A stretch of 64,000 nt of DNA, taken from contig JAFXEF010000010.1 of assembly GCA_017520935.1 (NCBI GenBank), positions 27,803-91,802 of the forward strand, given 5' to 3'. The notes under the pieces are model-generated. The model saw nothing but the letters and a program-made list of their open reading frames with translations. It had not been told where the DNA came from and ran no database searches. This DNA is from Bacteroidaceae bacterium. Lineage in GTDB: Bacteria > Bacteroidota > Bacteroidia > Bacteroidales > Bacteroidaceae. Below, in pieces: positions 18,801 through 26,272 of the stretch. Numbering within the stretch: position 1 is the first letter of the stretch; each line of letters starts with the position of its first letter. The translations under genes were made by a program, and so were the position numbers.

Positions 18801-20167
18801 TCCTCCTCGCCCGTAGCACCACCTACGGTGTTGTAGGCCGTGGGGGTCTCTAATCCTGCAAAAATCTTGTTGCTCATGAGCACGGCACCGCGGGTGTTGC
18901 CCACTACGGCAGGCGTAGAGCCGGCTGCCTTGGTGTCCACATTGTAGATCATGGGTATGATGTTATACATATCCACATCGTCCACGCCCGTGAGCTCCAT
19001 CTCGGTGCGCAGGTAGTGAGAGCCGTCGCGCAGCACGGCACGCCATACAATCGCAATCTTGCTTTCCTTATAACTGTATTCGTAGTTGGCCACGAGTGCC
19101 TTGCCGGCATAGTGCTCGGCACCGCCAATAGCACCCTCCTTTGCCTTGAGGTCTACCAATTCAAGACTCGTGAGTGTCATGGCCGACGCGGGCACGTTGT
19201 CGCCATTGCCGAAGGCCACGGTGAAGGGCTCGGTACCGGCCACGAGATCCATAGCCTCAGAACCGGCGAAGTAGAGGGCATCGCCCAAGCGCATGAACGA
19301 GGCTGCCAATACGTTGTTGCTCAGCGTATATACGCCCTTCTCCTCTTCGCTCTTGGCAACGCCTACGGCCTCTTGTTGTGCAGGATAGAGCACGGCATTG
19401 GTATAGGCCACGGTAGCGGGCTGTGTGGGCAGGGTGGCGAAATATACAGAAATGGTGCATGCCACATCGTCGATGGCCACAGCGGCAAACTTCCCTTCGG
19501 GAGCCACCACAGTGATGTCACTCTTGCTCACCGAGCCTTCGGTGGTATAGGTGTCACCATCCTTGTAGGTGTCGTTGCCAATCTTGATAGTCTGACCGTC
19601 GGGGATGCTGATGGTGTAGGTGCGCTCGGCGATGACCACCTCCGTAAAGGTGTAGCGGCTACCGGCATCGGTACCGCCATTCTGTTCCCACAGGCCCAAT
19701 GTATTGGTACCATCAAGCGGGTTTCCGTCCAATCCTTGATACCAGTTGATATACTTGTCATTGCCTCCCGATGTGGTGTAGGGTTGTATCTCGTAGTTGT
19801 CGCCAGGGTAGTTGGTAACCTTGAAATAGGCACCTTCGACCATCGCATCGGCAAATTTCACGAAGTCCTTACCATTATTATAGCTTGCCGCCTTCGTATA
19901 GGTGAGCCACTTCTTGGCACTGTGGCTATAGATGTAATAGGAGTCGGCACTACCTTCTACTGCGTAAAAGGCAAAGAGGCCATAGTTCTCGGCTGTCTGC
20001 GTAGGTGCCGTAAGGGCATTGCTGTACACATTGTTGCCATTCATCATCGTGTACACGTGTTCGGGCTTTCCCTCACCGGGCATTGTCACAGAAGCGGCTA
20101 TCTTATCAGCCATAAGAGGCATTATGGCACTAACCATAAGCAAAAGAGATGCAATCAGTTTTTTCAT
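15854..20167 (-). CDS. Large secreted GH36-like (clan GH-D) glycosidase with lectin-like, Ig-like and GEVED-like modules
   Basis: The 1437-residue protein has a signal peptide (MKKLIASLLLMVSAIMPLMA). An N-terminal lectin-like module (about 30-195, with KKWLTYTK and NTLGLWEQNGG) is followed by a beta-sandwich and a DYHSGHSGG-containing insert (about 490-600). A TIM barrel comes next: FIIDDGWDKYGEW, then FFKFDGISG (nucleophile Asp near 822), then ITDATWRQENDHD (acid/base Asp near 883). These match alpha-galactosidase-like GH36/clan D proteins, some of which are labelled 'enterotoxin' in Bacteroides annotation. Then a Big_2 Ig-like domain (about 1125-1210), a GEVED-like domain (YVYIDVEGDQQF), and a tail AIYDLQGRRV with KGIYICGDRK resembling type IX secretion tails. 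It is probably a surface alpha-glycosidase; the substrate is unknown. Confidence 0.85.
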   Translation of the reverse strand: MKKLIASLLLMVSAIMPLMADKIAASVTMPGEGKPEHVYTMMNGNNVYSNALTAPTQTAENYGLFAFYAVEGSADSYYIYSHSAKKWLTYTKAASYNNGKDFVKFADAMVEGAYFKVTNYPGDNYEIQPYTTSGGNDKYINWYQGLDGNPLDGTNTLGLWEQNGGTDAGSRYTFTEVVIAERTYTISIPDGQTIKIGNDTYKDGDTYTTEGSVSKSDITVVAPEGKFAAVAIDDVACTISVYFATLPTQPATVAYTNAVLYPAQQEAVGVAKSEEEKGVYTLSNNVLAASFMRLGDALYFAGSEAMDLVAGTEPFTVAFGNGDNVPASAMTLTSLELVDLKAKEGAIGGAEHYAGKALVANYEYSYKESKIAIVWRAVLRDGSHYLRTEMELTGVDDVDMYNIIPMIYNVDTKAAGSTPAVVGNTRGAVLMSNKIFAGLETPTAYNTVGGATGEEDNWILTTTMPDVALAANSWVQMEENDKAIARLTEVTGAGYQNLLAYKQTGVELKEGQKVEVKVQYKTGSHRLNFGGADLLAANGDIAANDYHSGHSGGQHDKNVFTFIAPNDGTFTIRVIVENKSESINATSTLTTKIYTAKEGVVINTDIVGIQGRWSRNTTLAKDETWKVAAVVGLIAQDGAEADADIHKTQKRRSFLAYSERERAVPWRAMPMYLTWYELQINRNNAAPGREHIDNTKAEDVLDVLAHWKSDFYDRYGMAPEIFIIDDGWDKYGEWTFHESFPNEMRDMSKVAKEMGAGIGAWLGPVGGYGASGNYRRQYWSDKGGMQLSNPRYYKAFKDAAFNLVCNQDGTEGYQQGSDNYVFFKFDGISGQFSSVGPDGGDTGNENAEGIIRLEQYVREELREDIFFNTSVGTWASPFWYQITDATWRQENDHDRTGNNSINRENWITYRDRLVYQNYVKNSPICPINTLMTHGFILTKFGPPAGDSREYIPVRNELRAAFLCGSGMVELYNDYDLMNSINGGALWADLAECIAWQKRNADVLPDAHWVGGNPWTGSKAEVYGWAAWNGTKSTLALRNGANDAQTYTFTLRQALNIPKNVNGSIILRSAFGDQAALEGLTEGTAINIDTELTVKLPGSSVYGFEGIDATATLNKVESITLTTENRETTVAANRTLVVSAAVAPAEATFPAIAWSSSNPEVATVKGGLVVPVKEGEATITAMATDGSGITASVTITVTPKVVEPYATNFDKNANATRNDRFIKSISFEEEGAETQTIAVGVAKPYVDKSADGAALLTCTAGSTVTASFDIQGGWMHGYVYIDVEGDQQFSFNEGSTDQSGTDVMSFSFYSGSFDNADSGVNSAGEALTGGARNTMACPSFTAPAVPGDYRIRFKMDWNSIDAGGQIAADGTCTGDNGILANGGSIVDATLRVVDGSGIGQIPAVNKQQPTAIYDLQGRRVEGVPEKGIYICGDRKVVY

Positions 20168-20194
20168 ATTGTATGAGATTCCTAAAATTTACCA

Positions 20195-20224
20195 CAAAGA
20201 TACTAACATTTTACATAATACAAA
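20195..20224 (-). promoter_or_regulatory. Promoter of the GH36-like gene
   Basis: On the minus strand TTTG (20221-20224), 18-nt spacer and TATCTTTG (20195-20202), 27 nt before the start codon. Confidence 0.7.
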
Positions 20225-20262
20225 TAGGAATCTGGATTAAAATTATCGAAAGAAAGCAAGGA

Positions 20263-20290
20263 GAGCGAGGGTGCTCACGCATCCTCGCTC
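20263..20290 (-). terminator. Terminator upstream of the GH36-like gene
   Basis: GAGCGAGG and CCTCGCTC form an 8-bp core of an about 11-bp stem. On the minus strand it is followed by a T/C-rich run, so it would end the transcript of the peptide/lectin genes before the GH36-like promoter. Confidence 0.65.
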
Positions 20291-20342
20291 CCAAACAATC
20301 AAATCATATAAGCCTCCCGCTCTCGCGGTGAGGTTTGGTAGA

Positions 20343-20370
20343 CTCCCGGCCACCTCTATGCAGCCGGGAG
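20343..20370 (-). terminator. GC-rich hairpin after the 55-aa peptide gene
   Basis: CTCCCGGC and GCCGGGAG pair perfectly around a 12-nt loop, 12 bp after the peptide stop codon on the minus strand. No T-run follows directly; it may act with the hairpin at 20263-20290 or protect the mRNA 3' end. Confidence 0.6.
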
Positions 20371-20382
20371 TTATGCTACGTC

Positions 20383-20550
20383 TTAGTCCCAAAGGTTACC
20401 CCATGAGCCGCGACGGCCTGTGCCAAGCTGATTACCTTCAATAGTGGTATCAACCTCTTCGTCGTGCATGTTAATGCTACTTGCCATCATCTCTACTGTC
20501 TCGATGTTCATGATCTCCATTGCAGGAGCGATATATGTTTTCTTGTTCAT
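20383..20550 (-). CDS. 55-residue peptide of the 'KKTYIAPAMEI' type
   Basis: The frame encodes MNKKTYIAPAMEIMNIETVE, then MMASSINMHDEEVDTTIEG and a C-terminus NQLGTGRRGSWGNLWD. It begins 37 bp after the stop of the 801-residue lectin-like gene on the same strand, so it is probably in that transcript. Short ORFs with a K-x-Y-x-x-P-x-x-E start and an L/M-A-S-S middle are, as I recall, common in Bacteroidales, often unannotated, with no established function. There is no signal peptide and no Gly-Gly leader. The Gly/Arg/Trp-rich end, so unlike the acidic middle, could be a recognition or modified segment; that is speculation. Confidence 0.75.
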   Translation of the reverse strand: MNKKTYIAPAMEIMNIETVEMMASSINMHDEEVDTTIEGNQLGTGRRGSWGNLWD

Positions 20551-20587
20551 AGTCTTTATCTGTTTTATAGTTTACGAATCGGGCCTC

Positions 20588-22993
20588 TTACTTAATAATT
20601 TTTTTGCCATTAACGATGTAGATACCCTTCTCCATCTTCTCTACGCGACGGCCCAAGAGATCGTAGATGACTACATTGTCCATTGTCAATTGTGCTTTGT
20701 CAATTGATGTAGTGCCTTCGCCACGGTTGAAGCTGAACATGGGGGCATTGCTTACTACGGGCAAGTATGCCTTGTTAGCGTTGTTCTTGAATGCGGTCTT
20801 GTCAAGCTGATTCTTTGTAGCCTTATAGAGACCTACATTGCTATTAGGAGCAGAGAGGACGTATGCATCACCTACAACATTGTTATCGTAGAGTGTACCT
20901 TCAAGTTCGCTTGAAACGCTTGCTGTTTCTGTTGTATAGGTGAACTCATAATCGCCCTTTGCAGCTTTCACCAACACAGCTGTGTTAGCAGGGAGTACAC
21001 CTGTAATCTGTTCGATAGTAACGGTATTCTCACCAACCTCTGAAACAGCGTATACCTCCACGTCTTGAGGGATAGTAGCATTGAATCCAAGAATCAAAGA
21101 AGACCAGCCAATCTCGCCAATCGAGAGAGTGTGAGAGAACACTTCTACTTCCTCGATGCTCCAAGCAGATGCAGAACCTGCTTCACCGTCCCAAGTTACG
21201 ATTACACCATAAGCTTGTTGCGCGTGCATAGGAGAACCGTTGTTTGCACCATATACAGCAGTCTGTCCTCCTCCAAGGGGCTTAAAGCTAATAGCTACTG
21301 CATCTCCTTCTGCACCCATATGCTCAGCTCCATTTGCAAAAGATTTAACATACTCCTGAGTGTGAACATTCTTCAACTTGAAATCAATAGGAGAAGTTCC
21401 TTCCATTACTTCAAATACCGCAGAAGGTGTAACTGCCGGGGCACAATCATCGAATATCAATGAAGTATGGTTGTATGTGTTATCTTGATAACCAGCTGCT
21501 GTACGTACAGCAGAAGTAGGAATAGCATGCACATACTTATCTTTGCAATAATCGTGGGTCGCAGCGGACTTGAAGGCGACAAAGCTACCTACCTCAGGTG
21601 TAACAAAGAACTCAACAGAGCAATAAGAATTATTATCATCAGCACCCCAGAAACCAAGCTTGGTGTTTGTGTTCTGCGACCAGTTGAAAGCATGAGTGCC
21701 AGCGCTGTAGCTGTCCTGTTTCGGGAAGATGTCGAGAGCCTTGTTTCTGTTTGCTGCTCTATCAAATGTTACAAACCACCATTTGTTAGCGTCTGTCGCA
21801 CTTTCTTCATCAACAAGAGTCAGCAAGTGATTGTTTGTTTGTGTATAGATAAGGTACTTGCCATTAGCATCCTGTATTGTGAAATGGCTGCCTTCTCCCT
21901 TTGTGAACTTAAACAAAGAACTGTTGTTCTCGGCAGCCTTCACAATATTTGTTCCATCACTATACGCAAGAACATCAGCAATCTTCAATTGGGCATAACC
22001 TCCTGTTGCATCAAGGAGACTAAAAGCAGGAGCCCCAACAATATACCAGTTAGAGTTCGCACCATTGCTATTCCACAAACCGACAGCTTTATTTGCGTAG
22101 CCGCCAACTGATATTGCATAGTTCCAACCTGGAGCATCGAACACGTCGTTTGTGCTTGGAACAATTATACGCAATCCGCTGCTGCTACCTTCGCGGATAG
22201 ACCACCACTTGTTAGCGTCTGTAGCATCTGCTTCTTCAGAGGTTGCAAGTGCTGTGCCATTGCCTGTTGCAGAATATGTAACATATTTGCCATCTACGGT
22301 TTGAATGGTATAGAAGCCATTGTTCCCCTTGGTGATGGTGAAGATGTGATTGTTGTCTGTTGCATCAGGGAAAGCTACGCCACGTGCAAGATTTGTTCCA
22401 TCATAGCGTACCACATCACCATTAACCTCACGGAAGATGTACTTACCACCTGCCAAGTCAACAGCAGGCTTAATAGTAACATTAGCTTCTCCTGTTACAT
22501 TGGTAATGGTGTAGTTACCTTGTGCGCTGTTTGTTCTGTCATTAGTGCCGGTGTTGTCATAGACAAAACATCTCAAGGTCAACGCTGCACCTGCAGTCAA
22601 ACCCTCCAATGTATACACATTGTTTACCGGATTTCCACCTGCCGAGCCATAATGGTAGTCGCTTTCAACAACTGTACCCTCTGCATCGATAACGTCAACA
22701 CCCATGATGTTAAGCATATGATAGCCGCCACTATGAGTGAAAGTTACAACAACATTACCATCAGCGGTAACTGTAACGGCATTGCTTGCCATCTGAACTG
22801 TAGCACCGTCTTTCTTGATTGCTGTGCCATTAGATGCTGTTGCACCATCAATTACAGCATCAAGCTCTGTTGGATAGCTATCGACATTCTGCCAATAGTT
22901 CGTGTTTAAATAATAGTTCTGAGTCAAATCAGCCATTGCTGTACTGACGAAAACCATCAGCATCAGCAATAAAGAAGTAAACTTTTTTCTCAT
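20588..22993 (-). CDS. Secreted multi-module lectin-like protein with type IX-like tail
   Basis: The 801-residue product has a signal peptide (about residues 1-21, ending STAMA). A module containing ESDYHYGSAGG (about 60-170) matches the DYHSGHSGG insert of the neighbouring GH36-like enzyme. Two lectin/ricin-like repeats follow (about 175-330 and 335-480); each has a GKY(V/L) strand, DANKWW, and a VGLWNSNG or LGFWGADD motif, echoing LGLWEQNG in the enzyme. After a third beta-rich region comes the tail VVIYDLLGRRVEKMEKGIYI ending NGKKIIK, as in type IX secreted or surface-attached proteins. No catalytic domain was recognised. It is most likely a surface glycan-binding protein working with the GH36-like enzyme. 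Confidence 0.78.
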   Translation of the reverse strand: MRKKFTSLLLMLMVFVSTAMADLTQNYYLNTNYWQNVDSYPTELDAVIDGATASNGTAIKKDGATVQMASNAVTVTADGNVVVTFTHSGGYHMLNIMGVDVIDAEGTVVESDYHYGSAGGNPVNNVYTLEGLTAGAALTLRCFVYDNTGTNDRTNSAQGNYTITNVTGEANVTIKPAVDLAGGKYIFREVNGDVVRYDGTNLARGVAFPDATDNNHIFTITKGNNGFYTIQTVDGKYVTYSATGNGTALATSEEADATDANKWWSIREGSSSGLRIIVPSTNDVFDAPGWNYAISVGGYANKAVGLWNSNGANSNWYIVGAPAFSLLDATGGYAQLKIADVLAYSDGTNIVKAAENNSSLFKFTKGEGSHFTIQDANGKYLIYTQTNNHLLTLVDEESATDANKWWFVTFDRAANRNKALDIFPKQDSYSAGTHAFNWSQNTNTKLGFWGADDNNSYCSVEFFVTPEVGSFVAFKSAATHDYCKDKYVHAIPTSAVRTAAGYQDNTYNHTSLIFDDCAPAVTPSAVFEVMEGTSPIDFKLKNVHTQEYVKSFANGAEHMGAEGDAVAISFKPLGGGQTAVYGANNGSPMHAQQAYGVIVTWDGEAGSASAWSIEEVEVFSHTLSIGEIGWSSLILGFNATIPQDVEVYAVSEVGENTVTIEQITGVLPANTAVLVKAAKGDYEFTYTTETASVSSELEGTLYDNNVVGDAYVLSAPNSNVGLYKATKNQLDKTAFKNNANKAYLPVVSNAPMFSFNRGEGTTSIDKAQLTMDNVVIYDLLGRRVEKMEKGIYIVNGKKIIK

Positions 22994-23125
22994 AATAAAT
23001 TTGTTTTAGTTATTAAATAATAGAGTTTCTCTCTGTTTAGATAAGTTTTCTTGGTGTTTTTCTTTCTGTTTCTTCTGCTATATATATTTGATTTTATGGC
23101 CGTTAGTTTTGTTTTGCTTATATAT

Positions 23126-23138
23126 CTCTTGCCAAGAG
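23126..23138. promoter_or_regulatory. Palindrome CTCTTGCCAAGAG (operator candidate, site 1)
   Basis: A 6-bp inverted repeat around a central base, in the leader of the 801-aa gene. The same site in opposite orientation of the central base recurs 147 bp away. Two copies flanking promoter elements suggest binding by a dimeric regulator. Confidence 0.5.
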
Positions 23139-23227
23139 ACTTACACGAAGGTGTAACCGAATGGTTTACAGTGGTTGTGCGGATGCTTTAATACCCTTCT
23201 TGAAATAAAAAAAATCAAACAAATATA

Positions 23228-23258
23228 TTGCCTAATCTCCAAATAGTTAGTATCTTTG
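23228..23258 (+). promoter_or_regulatory. Orphan plus-strand promoter
   Basis: TTG (23228-23230), 20-nt spacer, TATCTTTG (23251-23258). No gene follows on the plus strand; transcription would cross palindrome site 2 and the dispersed repeat and could stop at the hairpin at 23532-23550. Confidence 0.5.
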
Positions 23259-23272
23259 CAAGTTGATATAAT

Positions 23273-23285
23273 CTCTTGGCAAGAG
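23273..23285. promoter_or_regulatory. Palindrome CTCTTGGCAAGAG (operator candidate, site 2)
   Basis: Reverse complement of site 1 at 23126-23138. It lies just downstream of the orphan plus-strand promoter, where a bound repressor would block it. Confidence 0.5.
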
Positions 23286-23392
23286 TCTCCCATACACATT
23301 GTTTGTTTTATTAAAATAAGGTTTAACTCAGTCAACCCAGACTACAAATAAGACGAACTACAGTCAACAAAAAACGTTAACATACACACAGA

Positions 23393-23533
23393 ATAGTTTT
23401 TTCTTCACCAAGCATTTTACATCCCAAGCCTTGGTATGTACATCCCAAGCTTTGGTACGTACATCCCAAACCTTGGGATATAAAACATGTCGCGTAGGAA
23501 CTACATCTTCATCGCGTAGGAACAAAAAATTCT
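23393..23533 (+). repeat. 141-bp dispersed repeat, copy 1
   Basis: By eye this matches 63860-64000 (inverted) at every position. Internal structure: three units starting TACATCCCAA with a CCAAGCYTTGG-like palindrome and 21-bp period (from 23418, 23439 and 23460), then two CGCGTAGGAAC units with 22-bp period (23491 and 23513). Confidence 0.9.
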
Positions 23534-23550
23534 GCACCGAGTAGGTGCAG
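23532..23550 (+). terminator. Terminator-like hairpin next to repeat copy 1
   Basis: CTGCACC and GGTGCAG form a 7-bp stem with a GAGTA loop, followed by TTTCGTTTT on the plus strand. Confidence 0.5.
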
Positions 23551-23650
23551 TTTCGTTTTATGCTGTTCTTCAATCCTTTGTAATTCTGAGCATGCCTATA
23601 GTAAGGGGGTAGAAAACTTAAGTTTGTGGTGTTCTCCCTTTTCTTCGTCC

Positions 23651-24550
23651 TTATCCGTGCGAGCCCCAATAGAGGAAGAGCATACCGAGGAGTACGAGCA
23701 GGAGGTCGAGCGCCTTGCTGCGCAGATTCTTCTCACGGAAGAGCAGGGCTCCGCAGAGGAACGACACCACCACACTGCCACGGCGCACCATGGAGACAAC
23801 GGAGATGAGCGAATCCTCCTGTGCTAAAGAGGTGAAGTAGGCAAAGTCGGCCACGGAAAGGAATACCGAGATGAGCGGTATGGCCCACGACCAATGAAAA
23901 GGGGTTGTTTTGTGGCGTGTAGGTGCCCACAAGACGAGCACCAAGACAGACATGATGAAGAACTGGTATACGGTGAACCACGACTGCACGACCATACTGT
24001 CGAACCGCTGCATAAGGAACTTGTCGTACAGGGCACTCACGGCACCGAGGAGCGATGAGAGCACCACGAAGTATATCCAGCGGTTGTGGCGGAAGTCGAT
24101 TCCCTCTTTCTTCCCGCTGCGGCTCAGCAGCATGAACGACACCATGGCAAGCAACACACCTACCCACTGATAGCCGTTGAGGCGCTCACCGAAGAGGAGC
24201 AGCGCACCCAACAGCACCATTATCGGGCGTGTGGCATTGATGGGGCCGACGATGGTGATGGGCAGGTGCTTCATCCCGAAGTAGCCGAATATCCATGAAC
24301 TGAGCACGATGACTGCCTTGAGGATGATATATTTGTGTACTTCCCACCCGCACATAGGGACATAGAGGATCGTGTCGTCGAGCACATTGCTGACTACCGA
24401 CATGGTGATGAGTGGGAAGAATATGAGCATGGAGAAGAAGGTGTTGAAAAAGAGCACCGGGATGACGGCATTGTCCTTCAACGCCTGTTTCTTGCTCACG
24501 TCATAAAGGCCGAGCAAGGCGGCCGAGAGAAAAGCTAAGGCTAACCACAT
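23651..24550 (-). CDS. EamA/DMT-family membrane transporter
   Basis: The 299-residue protein has ten hydrophobic helices in two EamA halves. The first starts MWLALAFLSAALLGLYDVSKK and includes ITIVGPINATRPIMVLLGALLLFGERLN, here in parts 'ATRPIMVLLGALLLFGE'; the second half ends FLCGALLFREKNLRSKALDL. The P...(L/F)GE/FRE pattern at the end of each half is typical of drug/metabolite exporters. The substrate is unknown. It is last in a five-gene minus-strand run starting with the nucleoside-type MFS gene and lies 20 bp after truA. Confidence 0.9.
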   Translation of the reverse strand: MWLALAFLSAALLGLYDVSKKQALKDNAVIPVLFFNTFFSMLIFFPLITMSVVSNVLDDTILYVPMCGWEVHKYIILKAVIVLSSWIFGYFGMKHLPITIVGPINATRPIMVLLGALLLFGERLNGYQWVGVLLAMVSFMLLSRSGKKEGIDFRHNRWIYFVVLSSLLGAVSALYDKFLMQRFDSMVVQSWFTVYQFFIMSVLVLVLWAPTRHKTTPFHWSWAIPLISVFLSVADFAYFTSLAQEDSLISVVSMVRRGSVVVSFLCGALLFREKNLRSKALDLLLVLLGMLFLYWGSHG

Positions 24551-24570
24551 TGTGTTTGGTGTTTTAAAGG

Positions 24571-25347
24571 TTAGATTCCGTCAGGATGAGAACTCCCGTC
24601 TTTCTGCAATATCTCATCCGGATAGGATACATCGACGAGGAAGAGGGCGTGCCCGGGTACGGAGGTGCCGGCACAGCAGCGGTCTTTCTTCTCTATCACA
24701 CGGCAAAACTCATCGATGCTCATCTTGCCACGGCCTACCTCGAGCAGGGTGCCCACAACGGCACGCACCATATTGCGCAGGAAACGGTCGGCCTGGATGA
24801 CGAAACGCCACTCGTGGTCGCCTACCTGCTCCCAACGAGCCTGCATGATGCGGCAGTTGTTGGTGGCGACATCGGTATGGAGCTTGCTGAAGCTGGTGAA
24901 GTCGGTATACTCGAAGAGGCGACGGGCTGCTTCGTTCATCCGCTCGAAATCGGGTGCGCGGAAGAGGCGCATGGCACGGTGACGGCTGAAGGGGTCCTTG
25001 GCGGTAGAGACGTAGTAGTGATAGGTGCGCGAAGTGGCACTGAAACGGGCGTGTGCATTGTCGCATACGGGCTGCACACCCTGCACGGCAATGTCGGGCG
25101 GGAGAATTCGGTTGAGCTTGTCGGCCAAACGCCGGCAATCGAGGCTTTGCCCGGTGTCGAAATGGGCAATCATCTTCAGGGCATGCACACCGGCATCGGT
25201 GCGTCCGGCACCAACGACCGGGGTGTCCTCGCGCAGGAGCGTGGTGAGTGCTTGCTCCAGTGCTTCTTGCACGGAACTGCCATTGGGCTGTACCTGCCAA
25301 CCATGGTAGGCTGTGCCATCGTAGGATAGGGTGATGAAATAACGCAT
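24571..25347 (-). CDS. truA: tRNA pseudouridine(38-40) synthase TruA
   Basis: The 258-residue enzyme isomerises uridines 38-40 in the anticodon stem-loop. [18 protein letters not shown] is the usual N-terminus, and the catalytic Asp is in [15 protein letters not shown] (about 49-63). [10 protein letters not shown] and [17 protein letters not shown] complete the family signatures. The ATG at 25345-25347 is chosen because an earlier in-frame start adds only ten Gly-rich residues unlike the family. It lies between rsmE and the EamA gene. Confidence 0.96.
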   Translation of the reverse strand: MRYFITLSYDGTAYHGWQVQPNGSSVQEALEQALTTLLREDTPVVGAGRTDAGVHALKMIAHFDTGQSLDCRRLADKLNRILPPDIAVQGVQPVCDNAHARFSATSRTYHYYVSTAKDPFSRHRAMRLFRAPDFERMNEAARRLFEYTDFTSFSKLHTDVATNNCRIMQARWEQVGDHEWRFVIQADRFLRNMVRAVVGTLLEVGRGKMSIDEFCRVIEKKDRCCAGTSVPGHALFLVDVSYPDEILQKDGSSHPDGI

Positions 25348-25479
25348 GATGAGGTAGCCTCCCCCTTCCCCTCCCAACCTTTAGGTCGACGCCCGAAGGG
25401 GTCGAAGTCAAGGAGGAGTGACTCTGTCATTGCGGGGAGCGCTTTTTTTGTTTACAATTATTGTTAATTACATTTATCT

Positions 25480-26214
25480 TCAAGGTTTCTGAAATCCCCC
25501 TTCTTGTGAGGGGGTAGGGGAGGCTCCCATATTCATGATATGTACCGCCACGAGAGCCGCTGTCTCGGTGCGCAGACGCGACTTGCCTAAGGTGATGGGA
25601 CGGAAGCCGTGGGTGATGGCTGCCTGCACCTCTTCGGGGCTGAAATCGCCTTCGGGGCCGATGAGCACGAGGGCATCTTCGCCGGGGACGAGAGCCTGCA
25701 TGAGCGGCTCCTTCTCGCCCTCATAGCAGTGGGCGATAAACTTTTGTCCGGCGAAGGGCTGTGTGATGAACTTCATGAACGGAGTCATCGGGTTGAGGCG
25801 AGGCAATGTGGGCTTGAGCGATTGCTTCATGGCCGACACGAGTATCTTCTCCACACGCTCGGTCTTCACCACCTTGCGCTCCGAGAAGCGGCAGTCGAGG
25901 AAGGTGATTTCATCGACCCCAATCTCGGTGGCCTTCTCGGCAAACCATTCGATGCGGTCCATATTCTTCGTGGGGGCAAGTGCCAGATGCAGGTGACCCT
26001 GCCACAGGGGCTCGGGCGTGGAAGTCTCTACGATGCGCACATAGCATCGCTTGCCACTGATGACATCAATCTCGGCACGGAAGAACGAGCCTTTGCCATC
26101 GGTGAGCATCACCTCGTCGCCTTCGGTGAGACGTAGCACGCGCAGTGCGTGAGCAGCCTCCTCTTGCGGCAGTTCGAGGGTAGTAGTAATGTCGGGAGTG
26201 TAGAATAGATGCAC
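25480..26214 (-). CDS. rsmE: 16S rRNA m3U1498 methyltransferase RsmE
   Basis: The 244-residue SPOUT-fold methyltransferase has an N-terminal PUA-like domain (HALRVLRLTEGDEVMLTDGKG). Its C-terminal knot has the motifs LIGPEGDFSPEE (about 196-207) and GKSRLRTETAALVA (about 219-232). RsmE methylates N3 of U1498 in 16S rRNA with S-adenosylmethionine. The last residues (after VHIMNMGA) are a Pro/Gly/Gln-rich tail PTPSQEGGFQ. In sense, its DNA resembles the PSPREGG-type reading of a common AT/GC intergenic repeat rather than a family feature. Confidence 0.95.
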   Translation of the reverse strand: MHLFYTPDITTTLELPQEEAAHALRVLRLTEGDEVMLTDGKGSFFRAEIDVISGKRCYVRIVETSTPEPLWQGHLHLALAPTKNMDRIEWFAEKATEIGVDEITFLDCRFSERKVVKTERVEKILVSAMKQSLKPTLPRLNPMTPFMKFITQPFAGQKFIAHCYEGEKEPLMQALVPGEDALVLIGPEGDFSPEEVQAAITHGFRPITLGKSRLRTETAALVAVHIMNMGASPTPSQEGGFQKP

Positions 26215-26219
26215 TTTAT

Positions 26220-26252
26220 AACTTGAAAATTAAAAGTTGAAAATTGAAAGTA
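26220..26252. repeat. TTGAAAATT word iteration between rsmE and the DUF151 gene
   Basis: The spacer repeats TTGAAAATT and AAAGTTGAAAATTGAAAG in direct order. It is of the same AT-rich type as other short tracts in this window (1811-1920, 52903-52926). Confidence 0.5.
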
Positions 26253-26272
26253 GGAGTGTTCCCCATGGGAAA

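Larger units (their letters stand above)
22994..23650. other. 657-bp gene-free region with palindromes, promoters and a dispersed repeat
   Basis: No credible coding sequence was seen. The stretch holds two 13-bp palindromes (23126-23138 and 23273-23285), a minus-strand -7-like element TATATTTG (23220-23227), a plus-strand promoter (23228-23258), the 141-bp dispersed repeat (23393-23533) and a terminator-like hairpin (23532-23550). An open frame on the minus strand through the repeat (23364-23669) is judged a repeat artefact. Confidence 0.6.

Noticed and set aside
19016..20176. 386-codon plus-strand frame opposite the GH36-like gene
   Set aside because: Antisense of a coding sequence with a signal peptide, domains and catalytic motifs; no motif in the plus-strand frame.
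23418..23523. CRISPR-like array
   Set aside because: The units are contiguous 21-22 bp direct repeats without unique spacers, and no cas genes are present.
23364..23669. 101-codon minus-strand frame running through repeat copy 1
   Set aside because: It is built of WDV(R/H)TKA-type repeats that simply translate the 21-bp units, has no recognisable start context and overlaps the end of the EamA gene.
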